A stretch of 45,134 nucleotides of DNA, taken from Spirochaetales bacterium (GTDB lineage: Bacteria; Spirochaetota; Spirochaetia; UBA9216). The translations under genes and the position numbers were made by a program. Below are positions 32,561-40,974 of the stretch, piece by piece (position 1 is the stretch's first letter; the number at the start of each line of letters is the position of its first letter). The notes beneath the pieces were generated by a model that searched no databases, was not told the origin of the DNA, and worked only from the letters and a program-made list of their open reading frames with translations. The DNA lies in assembly GCA_003245835.1 (NCBI GenBank), contig QKCC01000193.1, positions 1-45,134 of the forward strand, in the 5' to 3' direction.

Positions 32561-33778
32561 CGGCAGCCCCCTTCAGTGTTTTAAGTTCCGATACAAGCCT
32601 GTCCGAATCGACCATAACCCTTCTTCCTTCCACAGATTCCCCGGATTGGCCGCTAAACAGCATCCGGACAGGTACAGACTTCTTCCGGGGCCGGGGCTCT
32701 TCGGGAGGCACAGGTATTATCACATTGACGGATATCCCCTCGGCATAGGCAGTTTCACATACGGCAGCGGCATTTTTTGAAAACGGAGTGGTAATCAGGA
32801 TACAGCTTCTGTCGCCGCGCCTTGAAAAAACCGACCTTGGAATTGTTTCATTGTTCCACCACAAACCGGCGAGAAAAAGTCGATCACCGGCGCCGGCGGC
32901 GGGTCCCGGTGGAACAAATACACCGGTATTAATACCCGCAACGGAAAGCTCGTCAAAAATCCCGGCGGCAGCCGAGGCAAAATAATCAAGGTAGATATCA
33001 TCTTTACCGTCCGGTTTACCCGCGATGACGTTCCGCGACAGATCAATAATAACAAGCAGACTCGACTGCGGTTCAGGTTTTTCTTCGCCTATTCTTATAA
33101 ACAGCTCGCCTGAATGCGCGAAGGTTTTCCAGTTTATCCTGCGTACGTCGTCGCCGGGAAAGTACTGCCTGCTTTCGAGCAGCTCGTCATTGCGCTTCTT
33201 TTTCAGCAGTCGGCTCAGATCATCACCGCCGGTATTCGCTGTATCGGGCACCGCAGTATTGTTATCGGACCGGGGAAGAACAGTCAGGAATTCATCTTCG
33301 CCTATCGAAAAGATGTAGCGAAACAGGCCCGCTGCATCACCGGTTATGATCGTTATTCCGCTGCTGCAGAACTTCCCATACTGCAGAGCCTTAACACTGA
33401 GGCTTCCGTTCTTCCGGCCTGAACTGTATTCGGAAACCGCGCTGGCTGTTCTTCCGTTCCATCTGAAAAAAGCGGCTGTGTCGGCTGTGCATCCCGGAAG
33501 AAGGGGGAACCCCCGGTTAAGTTCGAACAGTATTTCCGTTTCAGCCGGAACCGTCACGGATTCTTCCGGTACCCGTATCTTAACTGAAATGATTCTTGAT
33601 CGTGCTACTTGATACTGGATGAAAGAAATAATCAGCGCATAAAGAAAGACTAAGGCAAAGCCGGCGCCTAGAAGCAGAACACCGAGTTCATCCCGGAGTA
33701 TTCCCGTAAGCAGAAGAACTGCCGGGGTAAAAAAAAAGCTGTACCGGTCCTAGTAATCGATTTTATCAAGGTTTTCAA
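32544..33778 (-). CDS. DUF58 protein with an apparent one-base frameshift near its N-terminus
   Basis: The DUF58 core is clear: SRQYFPGDDVRRINWKTFAHSGELFIRIGEE followed by a von Willebrand-like IIDLSRN segment. The frame is open from 32544 back to a stop at 33750-33752, yet contains no ATG or TTG; its first GTG (33557) would drop two well-formed membrane segments at the N-terminus. Adding one T to the run of nine T (plus-strand A9, 33729-33737) joins this frame to a TTG at 33778 that has AGGGAG seven bases upstream. The result begins KTLIKSITRTGTAFFFTPAVLLL, the usual DUF58 N-terminal layout. The gene would overlap moxR by 29 bp and the transglutaminase gene by 17 bp. Function: an envelope-associated partner of MoxR, not well defined. 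Confidence 0.75.
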
Positions 33779-34730
33779 GTACGAGCTCCCTTACAAGTTC
33801 CGCCGCCCCGTTCTTTCTTCCGGTCATTATCATCCGGTGAGCAAGGACAGGGACACAGAGATCAATTATATCCTGATCAATGACATAGTTTCGGCCGCGC
33901 ATCATGGCATAGGTCTTCGCTGTTTTAATAAGCATCAGCGGTCCCCGCGGTGATACTCCCGCGTCGACATTTCTGAGGTCCCTTGTCGCGGCAGCCGCCG
34001 AAATTACAGCCCTGATTAATCTTTCGTCACAGTACACGGTTTCCGAAGCCCGGCGGGCGTCAAGAATTTCTTCCGACGTACAGACCGGAGTCAGAACGGG
34101 TACAACCCTCACCGACGGGTCTTCTGTTACAATCAGGTATTCAGAGTCGCTGTCCGGGTAGCCTATCGACAGCCGCATCATAAACCTGTCGAGCTGCGCA
34201 ATCGGAAGGGTATAAGTGCCCTCGACCTCTACCGGGTTCTGCGTCGCGATTACAAAAAAGAAATCACCGAGCCTGCGTGAAGTCCCGCCGACTGTCACCT
34301 GGCTCTCAGCCATTACCTCAAGAAGGGCCGACTGAACCTTGGGTGTCGTTCTGTTTATCTCATCAGCCAGAACTATGGACGCAAAGACCGGACCCGGGTT
34401 AAACCTGAACTCACCGCTGTCCGGGTGAAAAACGTCAACGCCTGTAATGTCGTAGGGAAGCAGATCCGGGGTGAACTGGATCCGGCTGAAACCGTGCACC
34501 CTGTCTCCGGAGGTATCAATTAAAGCTGCAAGAGTCCGCGCAGCGGTCGTTTTACCGAGTCCCGGCATATCCTCCACCAGCACATGCCCGCCCGAAGCTG
34601 TGGCCACGGTAAGGAGTTCCAGAAATTCCTTCTTTCCCTTTATGACCCCTGAAAGTCCCGAGACAAGACTGTTTAGAACTTCAGCTGCCTTTTCTATTCC
34701 ATCCGATGTACCTGTTGTGAGTTCCGACAT
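33750..34730 (-). CDS. moxR: MoxR-family AAA+ ATPase
   Basis: 326 residues. Walker A is DMPGLGKTTAART (near residue 55), Walker B is VLADEINRTTPKVQSALLE, and sensor 1 is FFFVIATQNPVEVEGTYTLPIAQLDRFMMRL, all standard for MoxR/RavA-type chaperone ATPases. They assist assembly or activation of protein complexes and often pair with DUF58 and transglutaminase-like membrane proteins, as here. The frame ends in TAG, and the DUF58 coding frame continues directly beyond it. There is no ribosome site; a TAGAAT -10 box ends six bases before the ATG, implying a leaderless message. Confidence 0.93.
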   Translation of the reverse strand: MSELTTGTSDGIEKAAEVLNSLVSGLSGVIKGKKEFLELLTVATASGGHVLVEDMPGLGKTTAARTLAALIDTSGDRVHGFSRIQFTPDLLPYDITGVDVFHPDSGEFRFNPGPVFASIVLADEINRTTPKVQSALLEVMAESQVTVGGTSRRLGDFFFVIATQNPVEVEGTYTLPIAQLDRFMMRLSIGYPDSDSEYLIVTEDPSVRVVPVLTPVCTSEEILDARRASETVYCDERLIRAVISAAAATRDLRNVDAGVSPRGPLMLIKTAKTYAMMRGRNYVIDQDIIDLCVPVLAHRMIMTGRKNGAAELVRELVLENLDKIDY

Positions 34731-34736
34731 GAAACA

Positions 34737-34765
34737 ATTCTATCACGGCTGAGACAGTTTGAAAA
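34737..34765 (-). promoter_or_regulatory. Promoter of the moxR operon, leaderless geometry
   Basis: TTTTCA (34765-34760), 17-bp spacer, TAGAAT (34742-34737, 5 of 6), then six bases (TGTTTC) to the moxR ATG. Confidence 0.55.
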
Positions 34766-34837
34766 TAACCGTCCGAATTATCGGTAACATGAATTAATGC
34801 GGCAGCGTAATCACAATTAGATCTATCGGCATCAATC

Positions 34838-35695
34838 TTACCTGAAGTTTTCCATAATCTCTTTAGCCGCAAGAGCTGGGGACCCGCCCCTGCGGCCGCC
34901 GGCTGCGGCTTCGATGTCTTTCAGCCGGTCTTCGAGCACCTTCTTTTCTTCAAGATAGAAGATGCCGGTATAAAAGGGGTCTGTCGAGTAGGCTGCAGCG
35001 AGAGCCTTCATTTTATCCGCAACAGGATACTCCGCCGGAAGTATGCCGATTCTGTCTTTCAGACTCTCCCACGGCATGGCCCGGAACTGAACGCAGGGTG
35101 AATGTATATACACAATCGACATTCCACGGTGCTTTACAGCCGCAGTAATAACTTCTGTCATCTGCCCGATGTTCAGGCTTGTGACCCTCGCAACAAAGGA
35201 TACTCCGTAGGTTATCAGGATCGGGATCGGTTCCATCGGTTCCTCGGCCGCTCCGTAGGGGGCAGTCGTACTCCTGTGTCCGGCGGGCGTTGTCGGCGAA
35301 GTCTGGCCCTTCGTGAGACCGTAGATGCTGTTGTCCATCAAAAGATAGGTTATATCAGGGTTCTTTCTTGCAGCGTGACTGATATGCCCTCCCCCGATGC
35401 TGAGCCCGTCGCCGTCCCCTCCGACGGCAAGCACCGTCAGCCCGGGCCGCACAGCCTTGGCACCGACAGCCGTCGGCAGCGCCCTGCCGTGGGTGCCATG
35501 CAGTGAGTAAACGTTCAGGTAATGACTCAGGCGGCCGGAGCAGCCTATACCCGAGACAATAATTATTTCCTCAGGCTTCAGTCCTAGCCCGGCGAAGGAT
35601 TTCTGCAGAGCACTCAGAACGGCATAGTCACCGCAGCCGGGGCACCATACCGGTTTAACAGACTGCTTTTTATAAATTTGTGGTGTTGTCTTCAT
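34838..35695 (-). CDS. korB: 2-oxoacid:ferredoxin oxidoreductase beta subunit
   Basis: 285 residues. WCPGCGDYAVL near the N-terminus and GIGCSGRLSHYL give the cysteine positions of two-subunit 2-oxoacid oxidoreductases; GGDGDGLSIGGGH is the thiamine-diphosphate/Mg site. With the alpha subunit it oxidatively decarboxylates a 2-oxoacid (2-oxoglutarate or a branched-chain or related acid) to the acyl-CoA, reducing ferredoxin. No separate ferredoxin-like delta subunit is adjacent. The ATG at 35695 is favoured by GGAG seven bases upstream over one at 35710. It overlaps korA by 26 bp, so the two are translated together. Confidence 0.92.
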   Translation of the reverse strand: MKTTPQIYKKQSVKPVWCPGCGDYAVLSALQKSFAGLGLKPEEIIIVSGIGCSGRLSHYLNVYSLHGTHGRALPTAVGAKAVRPGLTVLAVGGDGDGLSIGGGHISHAARKNPDITYLLMDNSIYGLTKGQTSPTTPAGHRSTTAPYGAAEEPMEPIPILITYGVSFVARVTSLNIGQMTEVITAAVKHRGMSIVYIHSPCVQFRAMPWESLKDRIGILPAEYPVADKMKALAAAYSTDPFYTGIFYLEEKKVLEDRLKDIEAAAGGRRGGSPALAAKEIMENFR

Positions 35696-37517
35696 CTTCG
35701 ATCTCCGCAACCTTCAGGATCACCCTCAGTATTTCGACTGAGGTTATCGGCATCCCCTCGCATTTACGGATACCGATGGACTTTATTCCGAATTTGGCTT
35801 TCAGATAATGAGCGAACTGCCCGGTGAGGTTTTCCTCTACTATAAGAAGATGCTTCAGGCGAAGCAGGAAGAGTGAAATCTGGCGCTCGGGAAGAGGTGA
35901 AATAGTGTGTGGATGCAGGTGTCTGATGTAGACGCCCTGTTCTTCAGCCATATACCGTGCCTCTCGGATGGCCCCCTCGGTTGAACCCCATCCGATTACG
36001 CCTATTACGGCTTCCGGTCTGCCGTAAAACTCGACAGGGTTCTTTTCGAACTGGTGCGAAATGTATTCGAGTTTTCTGAATCTTTTCCTGCTCATCAGAA
36101 GATGATTTTCAGGTGACTGATCAGCGTATCCGCGCTGATCATGTTCCAGGCCTGTTGCCAGGTACTGCCCGCCGGGGGTTCCCGGTATCGACATCGGCGA
36201 TGTTCCATCTGTTGTGTCGAGATACCTGTGGTAATCCGCAAGCTCATCCTCAGCGGGTTCAAGCCGGTTAACTATCGATATCAGATCGGATTTCGGGATA
36301 GTTACATTTTTTCCCGGTTTGCTTCTGTCGACGAATGACAGCTTGTCAAAATCCGGCATCTTAACGGTTGCCTTTCGGTACCCTATAGACTGATCAATGA
36401 GAATAATCACCGGAAGCTGGTACCTCTCTGCGAGATTGAAGGCCCTGATTGTCTGGTAGAATGTATCTTCAACAGTTGTAGGTGCCAGGATTATCCTCGG
36501 AGAGTCGCCTGCAGCTCCGTAAACCGCGTACTTTAAATCGGACTGTTCTGTTTTGGTCGGAAGGCCTGTACTCGGTCCCGCCCGCTGAACATCCACTATA
36601 ACCACAGGAACCTCGATCATGGAAGCCAGGCTCAGCTGCTCGGTCATAAGCTGAAGCCCCGGCCCCGAAGTGGGGGTAATAACCTTCTCTCCGGCGAAGG
36701 ATGCTCCGATAATTGCCGAAACCGCCGCTATCTCATCTTCCATCTGAAGGGCCCTCCCGCCGACGAGCGGAAGCAGCCTGGTAAGCGTTTCGAAGATAGA
36801 GGTGGCCGGAGTTATCGGGTAGCCTGCAGTAAACCTGCATCCTGCGGCAATTGCGCCGAGGGCAACAGCCTGGTTGCCGGATATAAGCATGTAATTCTCA
36901 CCAGCAGGATTCAGATCGGAAAGGCTGAAATCAGCATTTATGTTTATGCCCAAGGCTTCCCGGAACCCTGAATCAAACGCGTTGAGGTTTCTTTCGCAGA
37001 TTTCCGGCCCCTTCGATTCGTAGCGCTTTCCGGCAAGGGTCCTGAGCTGTTCCCGGTCCGCGCCAAAAAGACGGCACAACGCTCCAAGCGCAACCATGTT
37101 TTTTCCCAATGCCCCGCCGGTTGTCTCTTTTGAAATCCGTGTCAGGGGGATAGCTTCCAGAATATAGCCGGAAGCTTCAGCCGCGTCGATGTCCACGGCC
37201 TCGGGATCATACAGCAGAACCCCGCCGGGCTTAAGCACCCCGATTGAGTTTTCGTAAGCTTCGCGGTTGAAAACAACAAGGCAGTCTACGCTGCTGCCCA
37301 TCGAGTAAATCGTAATGTCCCGGAGCCGAATCTGAATCATTGAATACCCGCCGCGCATTTCAGCGGGGTACGTTATAAAAGTAAATACATGGAATTCTGT
37401 ACGGGCTGCAGCCTGCGCAAAAATCTCACCGCAGCTTACGACCCCGTCTCCTCCCTCACCGGCAATGCGGATGGTAAAATCCAGTCTGGAAGTTTTAACA
37501 GGGCGGGGATTTTTCAT
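35670..37517 (-). CDS. korA: 2-oxoacid:ferredoxin oxidoreductase alpha subunit (gamma-alpha fusion)
   Basis: 615 residues. The N-terminal gamma domain (about 8-190) carries FTIRIAGEGGDGVVSCGEIFAQAAA and YPAEMRGGYSMIQIRL; the alpha domain follows with GNQAVALGAIAAGCRFTAGYPITPATSIFE and ITPTSGPGLQLMTEQLSLA. This fusion is typical of the KorA/VorA-type two-subunit enzymes of anaerobes, which supply low-potential electrons and acyl-CoA. Substrate choice between 2-oxoglutarate and other 2-oxoacids cannot be settled here. AGGAG nine bases ahead marks the start. The 130 bp between addA and korA contain a small palindrome, ACCTA-A-TAGGT, close to the ribosome site, and no certain promoter. Confidence 0.92.
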   Translation of the reverse strand: MKNPRPVKTSRLDFTIRIAGEGGDGVVSCGEIFAQAAARTEFHVFTFITYPAEMRGGYSMIQIRLRDITIYSMGSSVDCLVVFNREAYENSIGVLKPGGVLLYDPEAVDIDAAEASGYILEAIPLTRISKETTGGALGKNMVALGALCRLFGADREQLRTLAGKRYESKGPEICERNLNAFDSGFREALGININADFSLSDLNPAGENYMLISGNQAVALGAIAAGCRFTAGYPITPATSIFETLTRLLPLVGGRALQMEDEIAAVSAIIGASFAGEKVITPTSGPGLQLMTEQLSLASMIEVPVVIVDVQRAGPSTGLPTKTEQSDLKYAVYGAAGDSPRIILAPTTVEDTFYQTIRAFNLAERYQLPVIILIDQSIGYRKATVKMPDFDKLSFVDRSKPGKNVTIPKSDLISIVNRLEPAEDELADYHRYLDTTDGTSPMSIPGTPGGQYLATGLEHDQRGYADQSPENHLLMSRKRFRKLEYISHQFEKNPVEFYGRPEAVIGVIGWGSTEGAIREARYMAEEQGVYIRHLHPHTISPLPERQISLFLLRLKHLLIVEENLTGQFAHYLKAKFGIKSIGIRKCEGMPITSVEILRVILKVAEIEDEDNTTNL

Positions 37518-37647
37518 AGCAGAATACTCCTACCTATTAGGTCTAACACTATTTCATTGATATGTCCAATTTTTTTAAATCAGCCGGTGAAGGCCCGATT
37601 TGCAGTCGGTCCGGGACTTCCCTGAATACGAACCCCGCGGCGGAGGC

Positions 37648-40600
37648 TCAGCCGGAACGGGATTCTCCTGCTTCAACCTCGACTGCACCCCGCAGATAGA
37701 AGAGAACACAGCGCGCAGGTTTACCGAAGATTTCTGAGGCAGCCTCTATATAAATCTGCATCTGCCGGTTGTATTCTCCGGGAATGATCCGCCGGTCAGT
37801 TTTGAAATCGACTATCTGCACAAAGTCTTCGCTTTCAAAAACCAGATCTATTATTCCATTAATAAAAATCTCTTCACCAGCTTCACGGCTTATCAATGAA
37901 AAGGCCAGCTCTGATTCAATTTTTCCGGAAGCTGCAGCTGATTTCCATACCCGGGACTTGAAAAAGCCTTTCGCAAGCTCTACAGCTCCCGAGAAAAGCT
38001 GCATCCTGCTGTCTTCCGGAATCCTGCTGAAAAGCCCCTGCATTTCGGCGGCGAATTCCACCGGCTCCGGCGGAACCGCAGTACGATTGTTCTTGATACA
38101 CCATTCAATAATACCGTGCGTCAGCGTTCCGAAATCCGCCTCAAGCCCCTCTTCGGACAACAGGCTTTCCAGTTTAGGTTCGAGCGGCGGCATATTCACA
38201 GACTCGCCTTCACCGGTTAATTCATGAGCCGCGGCCGCATTTAACTCAGTTGCGGAAAATTCATCCTGTCCGAGCATGAACAGTTCAGGTTCGGCCGATC
38301 TATACAGTTCCAGGATCGCAGACATATCAGCAAGCGCCCGTTCAAGCCCTCCGTCATTGGTCCATGTCATATTTTCAATCAGTTCAATCGAAACACCCTG
38401 CCCGTCAAGCGCAGCTGGGTCAACACCCTCAACCCAGCCGAGAGCAGAAAGGAAGATGTTGAGCATGGACCTCTGCCCGCTCCGGTTCTGCCTGCCGTGG
38501 CAGCCTGAGACGACAAGATGGCATTCGGCCCGGGTCAGCGCGACATAGAGAAGTCTTCGGAGTTCGGCTTCTTCACGAAGGCGGGTCTCCTCTTTTCCGC
38601 GGCTGTAGAAAAAGTTGCAGCGCTGAGATGAAACATCTTCGCCTTCACCTGAATCAGGAACAAGGTTAAACGAAAGGCCGTCGACTGGAGAGATATAGGC
38701 CGGAGCCGACCCCCCGCGATCATTCATTCCTGTGTTTCCTGCATTTGCAATAATTACTATCGGGAATTCCAGCCCCTTGGACTGGTGCACAGGCATCATC
38801 TCGACGCCGCCGCCCGAATAACCCAGGACTTTCAGCTCTTCAATCTTTTTATAATCCCCGAGGTTGCTTCTTATGTAATCAAGAAATTCCGCGGTCGAAC
38901 AGCCCTGTTCATCATACTTCACTGCAAGCTGCCTGAGGTAATCGTAATATTCGAGATAGCCGTGAAGCGAGCTGTCCCGAAGCAGCAGGTAGCGGTACCC
39001 GGATTTATACCAAATGTCGTCGATTATCGTCGCGATGGGTTCACGGTCAATCCTCGAATTAATCTCATCATAGAGTTTTTTCGCACGAAGGAATTTGGAC
39101 CTGTCATCTTCCGTCACACAGCAGGTTTCGTTCTCTTCCGCAAAAACAGCTCTTTCCGAAAGCAGAAACCCGACAACCGAAAAGTCGGAAAGATTAATCA
39201 GCGGAGACCGCAGAAAGGCGGCTGAAGCCGTTTTGTCTTCAGGGTAGACGCAGATCTGCAGCAAATTATAGATATCGTTGACTGGAGCTTCCTGAAAAAG
39301 GCTTCTGACGCTGTGAACGCTGTACGGAATCCCTTTTGCCCTGAAAACCTTTTCATAGGTTCTCTGGTTTGTTCCTGAGCGGAACAGCATGGCGAAATCT
39401 GAAAAGCCGGCCGTCCTCGGCCCCCCGGCATCCGGCAGTTCGAGCTTGCCTACCGAGTTCAGGATGTATTCCGCTATCGCCCTGGCCTCCGATTCTTCCG
39501 CAGTCAGTGAATCTTCCGGAAGGTCCGCATCATAAGGCTTGTAAAGCAGCCTTATATCAGGAGCAGCGTGCAGTGCTGCAGGCCTTGATTCCAGGGGTTC
39601 GAATACCGCCTGGTAATCTTCATCGCTGTCTCTCATCACCCCTGAAAAGAGGCGGTTAAAAAAATCAATCAGCCCGGGTTCACTGCGGTAATTGCGTTTC
39701 AGAGAGAGAGCAGCCCCCCCGGCCCGCTCAATCTCCATACTCAGCTGCTTGAACACGCTGACATCGGCACCGCGGAACCTGTAGATTGACTGTTTTTCAT
39801 CTCCCACAAAAAACAGCTTCCGGGGGTTCAGCTGATCCGCCGCAGGAATGCCTTCCGATTCGGTTCCGTCCTGTTCGGAAAGCAGGTAAAGCAGTTCTTT
39901 CTGCATCCCGTTGTTGTCCTGAAACTCATCAATCATTATATAGCGGAAAAGGCTTTTATAATGCCTGCGCAGTTCATGGTCCCGCCGCAGACCGGACACC
40001 GCAATCGTCAGAACGTCCTGAAAGCCGAGTACTCCCGAGGAGCGCTTTCTGCTGAACAGTTCATCCTGAAAAGCCGATGTAAGAGCGAACAGCCCCTCTG
40101 TCAGTTCACGGTTTCCGATGGTGCAGACAAGCTCCGATATTATGCCGGAAAACGATTTGAACTCATCAACAAGTTCCTTGAATACAGGCACATCATCATT
40201 GGTCACTTTCCCGCCCGGTTTACGGAGCTTTATGCCTGAAAACAAAGAACCTATTTCGGAAACCTTTCCGTCTGAAGCAAGTTCGAGGCAGGAAGAAAGA
40301 CCCGACAGCATCGCCTGTGCATCGGCGATCGCTTTCGACGCAGCCGGGTCGAGTGAAAAAATTCCCCTGACAACATCATCAATTCCGGCCGCAGCCTTCT
40401 TCAATTCGGCCTCGACCGTCTTTTTCTGGCATTCGAAAATGTCGCTGAAATCAGCTGGCCTGCCGATGGACAGGTAGTCTGTTGCGATGAAGACAAAATA
40501 ATTTCGCCATACATTTTCGAAGCCGTTTATGTAGATAAAATCCTTAAGAAACCGGCTGTCAGAATTCGCAAGAATAAAATCAAGCGAAACATCTTCCGCC

Positions 40601-40974
40601 AGGGCCCGGACAGCAGTCTCGTCAGTTTTAAAAAACGGGGTAAGCCCGAAATCTGCACAGCAGTCCCGGGCAATCCTGGAACAAAAAGAATCCAGTGTAG
40701 AAATAACAGCTTTGTCAAATTCCGCCACAGCCTCAGCCGCCGCAGGGCTGCCGATATTTTCGGTCAGCAGGCTGTAGATCCGTTCGTACATCTCTGCAGC
40801 AGCCTTGCGTGTGAAAGTCAGCGTCAGGATCTCGGAAACCGAAGCCTTCCGCTCTTCGATCAGCCGCAGGAACCGCCTCGCCAGAACCGTGGTTTTTCCC
40901 GAGCCTGCACCGGCTGAAACAACCGCGTTTGAATCGCAGTCGACAACTGCCTGCTGGTAACTGTCCAGTTTCAT
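37648..40974 (-). CDS. addA: AddA-type helicase-nuclease subunit
   Basis: 1108 residues. UvrD-family helicase motifs: Q motif LDSYQQAV, Walker A SAGAGSGKTT (about 20-29), motif II MIDEFQDNN, motif III-IV KLFFVGDEKQSIYRFRGAD, and VALTRAE near residue 830. The C-terminal RecB-like nuclease keeps INGIIDLVF and VQIVDFKTD, the metal-binding Asp and the Asp-x-Lys pair. It processes double-strand breaks for RecA with AddB. The ATG at 40974 overlaps the addB stop (ATGA), which fixes the start; an in-frame extension to 41037 lies inside addB. Confidence 0.93.
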   Translation of the reverse strand: MKLDSYQQAVVDCDSNAVVSAGAGSGKTTVLARRFLRLIEERKASVSEILTLTFTRKAAAEMYERIYSLLTENIGSPAAAEAVAEFDKAVISTLDSFCSRIARDCCADFGLTPFFKTDETAVRALAEDVSLDFILANSDSRFLKDFIYINGFENVWRNYFVFIATDYLSIGRPADFSDIFECQKKTVEAELKKAAAGIDDVVRGIFSLDPAASKAIADAQAMLSGLSSCLELASDGKVSEIGSLFSGIKLRKPGGKVTNDDVPVFKELVDEFKSFSGIISELVCTIGNRELTEGLFALTSAFQDELFSRKRSSGVLGFQDVLTIAVSGLRRDHELRRHYKSLFRYIMIDEFQDNNGMQKELLYLLSEQDGTESEGIPAADQLNPRKLFFVGDEKQSIYRFRGADVSVFKQLSMEIERAGGAALSLKRNYRSEPGLIDFFNRLFSGVMRDSDEDYQAVFEPLESRPAALHAAPDIRLLYKPYDADLPEDSLTAEESEARAIAEYILNSVGKLELPDAGGPRTAGFSDFAMLFRSGTNQRTYEKVFRAKGIPYSVHSVRSLFQEAPVNDIYNLLQICVYPEDKTASAAFLRSPLINLSDFSVVGFLLSERAVFAEENETCCVTEDDRSKFLRAKKLYDEINSRIDREPIATIIDDIWYKSGYRYLLLRDSSLHGYLEYYDYLRQLAVKYDEQGCSTAEFLDYIRSNLGDYKKIEELKVLGYSGGGVEMMPVHQSKGLEFPIVIIANAGNTGMNDRGGSAPAYISPVDGLSFNLVPDSGEGEDVSSQRCNFFYSRGKEETRLREEAELRRLLYVALTRAECHLVVSGCHGRQNRSGQRSMLNIFLSALGWVEGVDPAALDGQGVSIELIENMTWTNDGGLERALADMSAILELYRSAEPELFMLGQDEFSATELNAAAAHELTGEGESVNMPPLEPKLESLLSEEGLEADFGTLTHGIIEWCIKNNRTAVPPEPVEFAAEMQGLFSRIPEDSRMQLFSGAVELAKGFFKSRVWKSAAASGKIESELAFSLISREAGEEIFINGIIDLVFESEDFVQIVDFKTDRRIIPGEYNRQMQIYIEAASEIFGKPARCVLFYLRGAVEVEAGESRSG

